A stretch of DNA of 64,000 nucleotides from Paucibacter sp. KBW04. GTDB taxonomy: Bacteria > Pseudomonadota > Gammaproteobacteria > Burkholderiales > Burkholderiaceae_C. Position 1 is the stretch's first letter. Each line of letters begins with the position of its first letter. This document shows positions 57,170 to 64,000 of this stretch, in pieces. The notes under the pieces are model-generated. The model saw nothing but the letters and a program-made list of their open reading frames with translations, was not told the origin of the DNA and did no database searches. The stretch spans positions 509,987 through 573,986 of the forward strand of contig NZ_QAJN01000001.1 of assembly GCF_003852425.1 (NCBI RefSeq). The letters run 5' to 3'. The position numbers were made by a program, and so were the translations under genes.

Positions 57170-58210
57170 TCAAATTCGGTCGCGGGTGGTTTGGCGGCGC
57201 AAGGCCTCATGCGCCCCGGAGGTGGCCTGCTTGGCCAAGAAAACGCGCGCATCACGCACGTCTTGCGCGATGGCGGCCGTCAAGGCTTCCAGCCCGTCGT
57301 AACGGGCTTCATCGCGAAGTTTGTGCAGGAGTTCCACGCGCACGAGTTTACCGTAGCCGCCGTTGGCGCCGAGCTCAGTCGGCCAATCCAGGCAATGCAC
57401 TTCCAGCAGCACCCGGCCGGCGTCTTCCACCGTGGGGCGCACGCCCAGCGAGGCGACACCGTCGATGGCTTGCTCGCTCAAGCCATGCACGCGCACGGCG
57501 AAGATGCCGTGGGCAGCCGGCTTGTCGTGGGTGAAGCGCAGATTGAGGGTGCGGAAACCGTCTGCCGCCGCCGGGCTGGAGGCCCCCAGGCTGCGGCCTA
57601 GCTTGGCCCCATGCACCACATGGCCGGAGATGGCATAGGGCCGGCCCAGCAAGCGGGCCGCGGCGTCCATATCGCCTTGGGCCAAGGCCTCGCGCACGGC
57701 CGAGCTGCTGACGCGCAGGCCATGCACCTCGTAGCTCATCATGCGGGCCACATCAAAGCCATGGGCGCGGCCGGCGGCGTCCAGAGTGGCGTAATCGCCC
57801 TGGCGCTTGGCGCCGAAGCGGAAGTCGTCGCCGACCAGAATGTATTTGGCGCCCAGGCCCTGGCGCAGCACGCGCTGGATGAAGTCTTGGGCGCTCAAGC
57901 TAGCCAATGCCTCGTCAAAACGCAGCACGATGACCTGGTCGACGCCGCAGCGCTCCAGCTCGCTGAGCTTGTCGCGCAGCATGGCGATGCGGGCGGGGGC
58001 GAGTTCGGGCTTGGCCATTCGAGCGGCGAAATAGTCGCGCGGATGGGGCTCAAAAGTCATCACACAAGTCGGCAGGCCGCGATGCGAGGCCTCGGACTTG
58101 AGCAAGGCCAGCATGGCCTGGTGACCGCGATGAACGCCGTCGAAATTGCCGATTGTCAGCGCACAAGCGCTGGCAATGCCTGGGTGGTGGAAGCCGCGGA
58201 AAACCTGCAT
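57170..58210 (-). CDS. ribF: Bifunctional riboflavin kinase/FAD synthetase
   Basis: 346 residues. The N-terminal FAD synthetase domain has GNFDGVHRGH at 21-30 and FEPHPRDYF; the C-terminal riboflavin kinase domain has GRPYAISGHVVHG and EVHCLDW. It makes FMN and FAD. First gene of the ribF-ileS-lspA operon, with 117 bases before ileS. Confidence 0.97.
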   Translation of the reverse strand: MQVFRGFHHPGIASACALTIGNFDGVHRGHQAMLALLKSEASHRGLPTCVMTFEPHPRDYFAARMAKPELAPARIAMLRDKLSELERCGVDQVIVLRFDEALASLSAQDFIQRVLRQGLGAKYILVGDDFRFGAKRQGDYATLDAAGRAHGFDVARMMSYEVHGLRVSSSAVREALAQGDMDAAARLLGRPYAISGHVVHGAKLGRSLGASSPAAADGFRTLNLRFTHDKPAAHGIFAVRVHGLSEQAIDGVASLGVRPTVEDAGRVLLEVHCLDWPTELGANGGYGKLVRVELLHKLRDEARYDGLEALTAAIAQDVRDARVFLAKQATSGAHEALRRQTTRDRI

Positions 58211-58248
58211 GGCGAGATTATCGCCCGGCCCGTCGCTCGCCTTCTTGT

Positions 58249-60156
58249 TCAGAGCTTGCCTAGCTCGGGGACCTGGAGGTAGCGTTGCACCACGGCCAGC
58301 AAATCGTCCATCTCGAAAGGTTTGACCAGGTAGTCGTCCATGCCGGCTTGGATGCAGCGCTCGCGGTCACCGTTCACCGCGCTGGCGGTCAGGGCCACGA
58401 TGGGCACATGGCCGAGGAAGTTGTTGCGCTCTTGAACACGCCAACGACGGGTGGCCTCGAAGCCGTCCATGCGTGGCATCTGGCAGTCCATCAGCACCAG
58501 ATCGTAGGCCTGGGCCTCCAGTCGCTCCAGTGCGTCGACGCCGTTCTCGGCCTGATCGACCTGCAGCCCGCAATGCTGCAACATGGACGAGGCCACCAGC
58601 ACATTGACGGCGCTATCGTCCACCAGCAGCACCCGGCCCGAGAGGCTGGGCATGTTCTTGAGCTTGCGCTTGGCCTTGGGTGCCTCCGGGCTGGCTTCGG
58701 TGATGGCCTCGGCCAAGTCCTGCAGGGCCGCCGCTTGGCCGGCGGGCAGGGCTTGTGGTGGGCAGCTCCGCAGGGGCAGGGTGAACTCAAACAGCGAGCC
58801 CTGGCCGGGCACCGAGCTGCAACGCAGATCGCCGCCCATGGCGCGGGCCAGCTCGCGGGAGATGGTCAGGCCCAGGCCCGTACCATCCTGGCGCCTGGGG
58901 CCCGCGTTGCGGCGCAGATCCTGGGCTTGTTCGAAGGGGGCGAAGACACGCTCCAGCTGATCGGCGGGAATGCCCTCGCCGCTGTCACGCACGGCAAAGC
59001 GCAGGAGGCTGCCGGCCCGCATATCGAGGGTGGTGCCCACCTCCACGCTGACCAGACCTTTGTCGGTGAACTTGATGGCGTTGCCGATCAGGTTGTGCAG
59101 CACCTGCTTGATGCGGGAGGCGTCGCCCAGGGCATAAGGGGGCAGGGCCGGGCTCAGGGTGAGCTCAAAGCCCAGGCCTTTGTCGTGCGCGGTTTGCGAC
59201 AGCAGCTGACAGACATCGTCCACCGTTTCGCGGATGCTGACCGGGCCGGTATCCACCGCCAGCTTGCCGGATTCGATACGGGCCAGGTCCAGGATGTCGT
59301 TGACCAGGGCCAGCAGATGCTGGCCGGAGCGGCGCATGATGTTGATCTGCTCGCGTTGCTGCAGGTCCAGCTCGGAGCGCTCCAGCAATTGGGTCATGCC
59401 CAGAATGCCGTTCAGCGGCGTGCGGATCTCATGGCTCATCACCGCCACAAAGCGGCTCTTGCTGGTGCTGGAATGCTCGGCCGACTGCAGGGCCAGCTGG
59501 CGCTGCTCGGCCACCCAGGCATTGGCAAACTGGTGGCGCAGCAGCTCGGTGGTGCGGGCCTCCATCTTGCGGGCCTCGCTCAAGGCCAGGGCAAAGAAGC
59601 TCAGCAGGCCCAGGCTGATCAAGGCACCGGTTTGGCTGCCCAGGCTCAGCTGCTGCAGCACCAGGGGCGCCAGTGTCAGGCTGGAGAACAGCAGATTGGC
59701 CTTGAAGCTATTGCTCAGGGAGAACAGGCTGATGGCCATCACACCCACCAGCGTGGCCAGGATGATGCCGTTGAGCTCGGGCAGGCCCTCGATATGGAAG
59801 GCGACGCCCATCGCGCCCCAGCTGAGGGCGTCCAGGGCCAATAAGCTGTAGTAGCGGCGCTGCCAGCGATCTTGCTGGGCCAGGCCCTGGGGACTTTGCC
59901 GCTGTCTCTGAAAACGGGCGGCGGTGAGGCAGCGGATCGCCACGATCAGACCCCGCAAGCCCAGCCAGCTCAGCAGCAGCAGCCGAGGCAAATGGGCCCA
60001 GAGCAAGGCCACAGGGATGACGCTGAACAAGAGTCCGGCAAGGCTGGGCGTGAAGGTGCGGCCGAACAAGGCCGCCAGCTGCTCGGACTTCACGCTTGCG
60101 CTGATGTCCGGGCATAGCTCCTCACTTCCCGTACCTTGGAAAGGCACAGCCACCAT
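58249..60156 (-). CDS. Hybrid membrane histidine kinase with C-terminal receiver domain
   Basis: 635 residues: six or so N-terminal hydrophobic segments (about 36-195) form a membrane sensor, then HisKA ([20 protein letters not shown]), HATPase ([37 protein letters not shown]) and a receiver domain at about 505-630 with [10 protein letters not shown], phospho-acceptor Asp in [13 protein letters not shown] and the conserved Lys in YLVKPF. GAGGGGAAA precedes ATG 60156. No HPt protein is encoded nearby. Confidence 0.94.
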   Translation of the reverse strand: MVAVPFQGTGSEELCPDISASVKSEQLAALFGRTFTPSLAGLLFSVIPVALLWAHLPRLLLLSWLGLRGLIVAIRCLTAARFQRQRQSPQGLAQQDRWQRRYYSLLALDALSWGAMGVAFHIEGLPELNGIILATLVGVMAISLFSLSNSFKANLLFSSLTLAPLVLQQLSLGSQTGALISLGLLSFFALALSEARKMEARTTELLRHQFANAWVAEQRQLALQSAEHSSTSKSRFVAVMSHEIRTPLNGILGMTQLLERSELDLQQREQINIMRRSGQHLLALVNDILDLARIESGKLAVDTGPVSIRETVDDVCQLLSQTAHDKGLGFELTLSPALPPYALGDASRIKQVLHNLIGNAIKFTDKGLVSVEVGTTLDMRAGSLLRFAVRDSGEGIPADQLERVFAPFEQAQDLRRNAGPRRQDGTGLGLTISRELARAMGGDLRCSSVPGQGSLFEFTLPLRSCPPQALPAGQAAALQDLAEAITEASPEAPKAKRKLKNMPSLSGRVLLVDDSAVNVLVASSMLQHCGLQVDQAENGVDALERLEAQAYDLVLMDCQMPRMDGFEATRRWRVQERNNFLGHVPIVALTASAVNGDRERCIQAGMDDYLVKPFEMDDLLAVVQRYLQVPELGKL

Positions 60157-60374
60157 TGATTTCCCCTCGACGACTCGGTCAGGCTCTAGCCCGACTCACA
60201 TTGGCGCTGGGGCTGCATCTATGGCGCAGCGCCCACCCCTCTCAAGGGCGAGGTTTTACACGGACAATGTGACGAATCACCCGGGGCCAACCCTGCTTCG
60301 TAGCGTGGGCGCCGCAGTTTCAAGGGAAAACCCGCGTGGACTTGTCCTAGGTCAAACCCTAGGCACGGGTCAAA

Positions 60375-61166
60375 TCAGGGTGAAATCAGCTTGGGGCTGG
60401 CCACCCAGATCCACTCGCCGGGCTTGAGATCGCTGGGCAATTCCAGGGCACCGAAGCGGGGCCGGTGCAGGCTTTCGACCCGGTTGCCGACCGCCGCCAC
60501 CATGCGCTTGACCTGGTGGTACTTGCCCTCGATCAGGGTCAGGCGCAGGCCGTGGCTGCCAAAGGCTTCGGCACCTTCCGCCTTGGCGATCTCGGGCTTG
60601 TAGGCCGGCTTGGGCTCGGTATTCGTGGGTTTGGGGCGGCCAGCAGACTTGTGGCCAAAAGCGCCGGCGGCTTCCACCTTGGGCTCGGGTTCGCGCAACT
60701 CCACGCCGGCCAGCAACTGGGCCACCATCTCGGGCGTCACCGGGTGCTTGCACTGGGCCTCGTAAACCTTGGGCACATGATGCTTGGGGCTGGTGAGCTT
60801 GTGGATCAGGGCGCCGTCGTCCGTCAGCAGCAGCAAGCCGGTGGTGTCCTCGTCCAGGCGGCCGATGGGCTGCACATCGCGCTCGCGCAGGGGCGCGGGC
60901 AGCAGATTCATCACGCTGGGGTGATGCTTGGGCTTGCGCGAGCATTCATAGCCAGTGGGCTTGTTCAGCAGAATCAGCGCCTTCTCAAAGAAGGGCCAGG
61001 TCTTGCCGCTGACCTCGAAGCTGAAGCCCTCGCATTCGAATTCTTGCTCGGGATCTTCGATGATCTCCCCGGCCACGCTGACCTCGCCGTTGTAGATCAG
61101 GCCCGCGCAGAGGCGGCGGGTGCCGAAGCCCTGGGAGAACAAAATTTGGGACAAACGCATTTTCAT
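60375..61166 (-). CDS. rRNA pseudouridine synthase, RsuA family
   Basis: 263 residues. The N-terminal S4-like domain (MRLSQILFSQGFGTRRLCAG) is followed by a RsuA/RluB/E/F catalytic core with GRLDEDTTGLLLLTDDG, where the Asp of GRLDxxTxG is the nucleophile, and EGKYHQVKRMVAAVGN near the C-terminus. A Lys/Pro/Ala-rich insertion of about 40 residues (starting near REPEPKVEAAGAFG) interrupts the core before the last motif. ATG 61166 or 61160. The target nucleotide (16S or 23S) is not settled. Confidence 0.88.
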   Translation of the reverse strand: MKMRLSQILFSQGFGTRRLCAGLIYNGEVSVAGEIIEDPEQEFECEGFSFEVSGKTWPFFEKALILLNKPTGYECSRKPKHHPSVMNLLPAPLRERDVQPIGRLDEDTTGLLLLTDDGALIHKLTSPKHHVPKVYEAQCKHPVTPEMVAQLLAGVELREPEPKVEAAGAFGHKSAGRPKPTNTEPKPAYKPEIAKAEGAEAFGSHGLRLTLIEGKYHQVKRMVAAVGNRVESLHRPRFGALELPSDLKPGEWIWVASPKLISP

Positions 61167-61191
61167 GCGCCTATTGTCCCTCAGCCTGTCT

Positions 61192-62319
61192 TTAGGCGAA
61201 CACGCCCGCCGTGTCTTGCATCCCTTTGCTGACCTGATCCAGATGATGCAAGTCATCGCCGAACTGCAAGCTCATCACCGTCAGTCGTTTGAAGTAATGG
61301 CTGCTGATGTACTCGTCTGTGACGCCGATGCCGCCATGCAGCTGGGTGCATTGCTGGCCCACATAGCGCAGGGAGTTGCACAGCTGCAGCTTGGCTTGCG
61401 ACAAGGCCAAACGTCTAGCCTCGGCGGGCTCGCCCAGCTTGAGGGTGGCGTAGTAGCTCATGGACCGAGCCAGCTCCAGCTGCATCTTCACATCGGCCAT
61501 GCGATGGCGCAGGGCCTGGAAGCTGCTGATCAGCACGCCGAACTGCTTGCGGGTGTTGAGGTAGTCGGCGGTGATGCGCAAAAGCGCTTCCATCGCGCCC
61601 ACGCCTTCGGCGCAGAGTGCGGCGATGCCCACGTCTTGCGCCAACTCCAGCAGGGCCAGGCCTTGCTCAGGCCCTGCCAACAAGGTGGCGCTGGCGCCGT
61701 CCAGGATCAGATCGGCCGCGCGCGAGCCGTCTTGCAGGCTGTAGGCGCGGGTGCTCACGCCAGAGGTCTTGCGCTCCACCAGATAGAGGGCGATGCCTTG
61801 GGCCTCGCTTTCCGCGCCGCTCACCCGCACCGGCACAATGAAGGCATCGGCCACATCGCCTGCAGGCACCAGGCTTTTTTGGCCCTTGAGCTTACCGTCC
61901 TCAAGCCTTGTCGTGACCTGGTTCAGGCGGTAGCGCGCCCCGCGCTCCTGCTGCGCCTGCACGATCAGGGCCTCGCCACCGGCGAGGCGTGGCAACCAAG
62001 CCGCTTGCAACTCGGCGCTGGCTTGTTGAAGGAGCAGGGGCGCGATCAGCCCCGCCTGGGCATAGGGTTCCATCACCAGGCCGCGGCCAAGCTCTTCCAT
62101 CACCACCATGGCGTCGACGGCGCCAAAGCCGAGGCCACCTTGTTCTTCCGGCACCAGCAGGCCGCCCAGGCCCAGGCCTAGCAAACCGTCCCAGGCCTCG
62201 CGGCTGAAGCCGCCGCTGCGCACAATGGCCTGGCGGCGCTCAAACGTGTAGTCTTTTTCAACCCAGCGGCGCACGGCCTCGCGCAGGGATTCTTGGTCTT
62301 CGCTGAAATCAAAATCCAT
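61192..62319 (-). CDS. Acyl-CoA dehydrogenase
   Basis: 375 residues, FAD enzyme starting MDFDFSEDQESLREAVRRWV. The C-terminal helical domain has NTRKQFGVLISSFQALRHRM and QLHGGIGVTDEY. The middle domain (VQAQQERGARYRLNQVTTRL, where WMTEP-type motifs would be) is diverged, as in the smaller partner of heteromeric acyl-CoA dehydrogenases (e.g. steroid or branched-chain FadE pairs). Only 17 bases separate it from the other acyl-CoA dehydrogenase gene, supporting a heteromeric enzyme; electrons would flow to ETF and ETF-QO. Confidence 0.92.
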   Translation of the reverse strand: MDFDFSEDQESLREAVRRWVEKDYTFERRQAIVRSGGFSREAWDGLLGLGLGGLLVPEEQGGLGFGAVDAMVVMEELGRGLVMEPYAQAGLIAPLLLQQASAELQAAWLPRLAGGEALIVQAQQERGARYRLNQVTTRLEDGKLKGQKSLVPAGDVADAFIVPVRVSGAESEAQGIALYLVERKTSGVSTRAYSLQDGSRAADLILDGASATLLAGPEQGLALLELAQDVGIAALCAEGVGAMEALLRITADYLNTRKQFGVLISSFQALRHRMADVKMQLELARSMSYYATLKLGEPAEARRLALSQAKLQLCNSLRYVGQQCTQLHGGIGVTDEYISSHYFKRLTVMSLQFGDDLHHLDQVSKGMQDTAGVFA

Positions 62320-62336
62320 GATCTTGTCTCCTGGCC

Positions 62337-63515
62337 TCAGCCGAGCACCGTCTGCGCGACGATATTGCGTTGAACTTCGTTGGAGCCGCCGTAAATGGTG
62401 GTCTTGCGGTAGTTGAAATAGTGGCTGGCCAGGGGCGCGCAATGGGCGGCACCGACATGGTCGCCCTGCCAGCCCGCTTCCATGGCTTCATGGATGAAGG
62501 GCAGGCTGAAGGGGCCGCCGGCCTGCATCAGCAATTCGGTGTAGCGCTGCTGGATCTCGCTGCCGCGTATCTTCAAGAGGCCCGCTACATCCAGCGATTG
62601 CTTGCCGCTCTTCTCGGCGGACAGCACCCGCAACACCATCATCTCCAGCGCCACGATGTCCACCTCCAGCAGGGCGATTTGGTCGCGGAAGCGTGTGTCT
62701 TCCCACAGGCCTTCGAGCTTGGCAATGCGCTTGAGCCGCTCCAACTCGCGCTTGGCGCGGTTCACATCGGCGATGTTTGTGCGCTCATGAGCCAGCAGGT
62801 ATTTGGCATAGGTCCAGCCCTTGTTTTCCTCGCCCACCAGGTTCTCGACGGGCACCTCGACATTGTCGAAAAACACCTCGTTCACCTCATGCTCGCCGTC
62901 CAGCATGATGATGGGCCGCACCGTCACCCCGGGCGACTTCATATCGATCAGCAGAAAGGAAATGCCGGTTTGCGGCTTGCCCGTGCTGTCGGTGCGTACC
63001 AGGCAGAAGATCCAGTCGCCGTACTGGCCCAGAGTGGTCCAGGTCTTCTGGCCGTTGACGATGAATTTGTCGCCCTGGCGTTCGGCGCGGGTTTTGACCG
63101 AGGCCAGGTCCGAGCCCGAACTCGGTTCGCTATAGCCCTGGCTCCACCAGACCTCGCCGCTCATGATGCCGGGCAGATGGCGCTCTTGCTGCTCGCGCGA
63201 GCCAAAAGCCATGATGACGGGGGCCACCATCACCGGGCCAAAAGGCACGATGCGGGGCGCGCCGGCCATGGCGCATTCTTCTTCAAACAGATGGCGCTGG
63301 ATCGCGTTCCAGCCCGGGCCGCCAAACTGCTTGGGCCAAGCCCAGCCATGCCAGCCCTTGGCGCCCAGTATCTTGGCCCAGCGCTGCAGATCGTCCTTGT
63401 TCAGGCGCAGGGCGTTGTGAACCTTGTGGCTGATGTCTGCCGGCAGATGGGCGGCGACCCAGGCGCGGATCTCGGCGCGAAAGGCCTGCTCCTCGGGCGT
63501 GAAGTTCAAATCCAT
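62337..63515 (-). CDS. Acyl-CoA dehydrogenase
   Basis: 392 residues starting MDLNFTPEEQAFRAEIRAWV. WWSQGYSEPSSGSDLASVKT is the FAD/substrate signature, and the C-terminus carries KTTIYGGSNEVQRNIVAQ. This is the larger partner type of two-gene acyl-CoA dehydrogenases. ATG 63515 with GGAGA upstream. The substrate may be a long or branched acyl-CoA; not resolved. A short palindrome (63561-63574) lies just upstream. Confidence 0.94.
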   Translation of the reverse strand: MDLNFTPEEQAFRAEIRAWVAAHLPADISHKVHNALRLNKDDLQRWAKILGAKGWHGWAWPKQFGGPGWNAIQRHLFEEECAMAGAPRIVPFGPVMVAPVIMAFGSREQQERHLPGIMSGEVWWSQGYSEPSSGSDLASVKTRAERQGDKFIVNGQKTWTTLGQYGDWIFCLVRTDSTGKPQTGISFLLIDMKSPGVTVRPIIMLDGEHEVNEVFFDNVEVPVENLVGEENKGWTYAKYLLAHERTNIADVNRAKRELERLKRIAKLEGLWEDTRFRDQIALLEVDIVALEMMVLRVLSAEKSGKQSLDVAGLLKIRGSEIQQRYTELLMQAGGPFSLPFIHEAMEAGWQGDHVGAAHCAPLASHYFNYRKTTIYGGSNEVQRNIVAQTVLG

Positions 63516-63560
63516 GACGAGTCTCCGAAAAGTGTGCTGGCGGTCTTGGCTTTGATTTTT

Positions 63561-63574
63561 AGCACGCACGTGCT
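63561..63574. promoter_or_regulatory. Palindrome upstream of the acyl-CoA dehydrogenase pair
   Basis: AGCACG-ca-CGTGCT, perfect 6-base arms, 46 bases before the start codon at 63515. Position suggests an operator for a TetR-type fatty-acid regulator; alternatively it is a weak plus-strand hairpin followed by T. Not resolved. Confidence 0.35.
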
Positions 63575-63623
63575 TTTTTATCTGTCTCGGCAGAGACAAG
63601 CAGTGGCTTTGCTTGGCCAGGGC

Positions 63624-63653
63624 GAAAAAAAACGGCCCCCGTATGAGGGCCGT
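63624..63653 (-). terminator. Terminator of the PEP-CTERM gene
   Basis: On the minus strand ACGGCCC/GGGCCGT arms (63653-63647 and 63638-63632) are followed by eight T. Confidence 0.85.
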
Positions 63654-63707
63654 CTTTTAAGAGCCGCGAGGCTGAACGCAGGGGCAAGCCCTGCCTTGGC
63701 GACTGCT

Positions 63708-64000
63708 TTACTTGCTGGACTTGGGGCGGCGGGTGTAAGCCACGCCGAACAAAGCCAGGCTGACCAGGGCGATGGAGCCTGGCTCCGGCACGGTGGCGCC
63801 GGGGCTCACACGCAGAAAGCTTTGCGAACCACCCAGGGGGTTGGAGGCATAAGCGGTGTAGGTGTAGTTGGTGACGGTGCTGAGGTTCAGGCCACCGACC
63901 GAGGCCCAGTTATTGGTGGTCAGAGCGGTCAGATAGGCATCGACTTGGGTCTTGAAGGCGCCGGTGGTGGCAGTCTTCAGGCCACCCGCGGTGCTGGAGT
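63708..64000 (-). CDS. PEP-CTERM sorting-domain protein, C-terminal part (5' end outside window)
   Basis: The last 97 complete codons before TAA (63710-63708). The C-terminus reads VPEPGSIALVSLALFGVA followed by YTRRPKSSK: the PEP motif, a hydrophobic segment and a basic tail, the exosortase sorting signal. The visible mature part is Ser/Thr/Asn-rich (LTTNNWASVGGLNLSTV). Such proteins are exported and processed by exosortase, often in exopolysaccharide-producing betaproteobacteria. No exosortase gene is in the window. Confidence 0.85.
   Translation of the reverse strand, partial: SSTAGGLKTATTGAFKTQVDAYLTALTTNNWASVGGLNLSTVTNYTYTAYASNPLGGSQSFLRVSPGATVPEPGSIALVSLALFGVAYTRRPKSSK

Noticed and set aside
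53585-57601. Two very long plus-strand open frames (552 and 785 codons) across lspA, ileS and ribF
   Set aside because: They are antisense to unmistakable housekeeping genes and have the Gln/His/Gly/Leu-rich composition typical of high-G+C shadow frames.

Overview
The window is high-GC bacterial chromosome, almost certainly from a betaproteobacterium of the order Burkholderiales, most like the Roseateles/Rubrivivax/Leptothrix group. The reasons are the gene order cysS - AlkA-type glycosylase - accA - tilS - lysC - tRNA-Ser, the ribF-ileS-lspA operon, a PEP-CTERM protein, and an accessory gene set of TonB receptors, exported hydrolases and many sensors. This assignment is inference from gene content; no 16S rRNA is present.

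Layout. 1-5.2 kb: conserved housekeeping block ending in tRNA-Ser(GCT) and its terminator. 5.2-10 kb: chemoreceptor, MocR-type regulator, PaiB-like protein and GNAT acetyltransferase. 10.3-13.9 kb: accessory island, read here as a small integron cassette cluster without an integrase. Four attC-like sites, all oriented on the minus strand, frame two complete one-gene cassettes (a DUF4375 protein and a secreted hypothetical protein), with an IS1182-family element inserted between them and a transposase fragment beside them. 13.9-15.6 kb: ETF-ubiquinone oxidoreductase. 15.7-22.8 kb: an AraC regulator divergent from an SDR - StyA-type monooxygenase - flavin reductase - dienelactone hydrolase/NTF2 fusion, which resembles indole or styrene oxidation clusters, followed by SDR, YceH and thioesterase genes. 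22.8-28.7 kb: a TonB receptor translationally coupled to a serine hydrolase, facing an exported cyanophycinase-like peptidase. 28.8-34.5 kb: ParB-like protein, ChrA, YbaK-like deacylase, DUF1289, HCCA isomerase and an MHS transporter. 34.6-41.0 kb: a sucrose locus (TonB receptor, fructokinase, sugar permease, sucrose phosphorylase) behind LacI-type palindromes. 41-52.6 kb: outer-membrane barrel, sensor kinases, diguanylate cyclase, nitronate monooxygenase, EamA permease, SDR, CsgG-like protein and quinone oxidoreductase. 52.7-61.2 kb: DUF2189, lspA, ileS, ribF, hybrid kinase and RsuA-family pseudouridine synthase. 61.2-64 kb: two acyl-CoA dehydrogenases and the end of a PEP-CTERM protein gene.

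How genes work together. The sucrose genes form a complete outer-membrane-to-glycolysis route: receptor, permease, phosphorolytic cleavage, fructose phosphorylation. The acyl-CoA dehydrogenases and ETF-QO belong to the same electron route to ubiquinone. The StyA/StyB pair with SDR and hydrolase forms a likely aromatic or heteroaromatic upper pathway.

The items most worth a second look are the cassette cluster, a 13-base motif that recurs six times inside unrelated sequences, the monooxygenase cluster with its fused hydrolase, and the coupled receptor/serine hydrolase next to a cyanophycinase-like enzyme.
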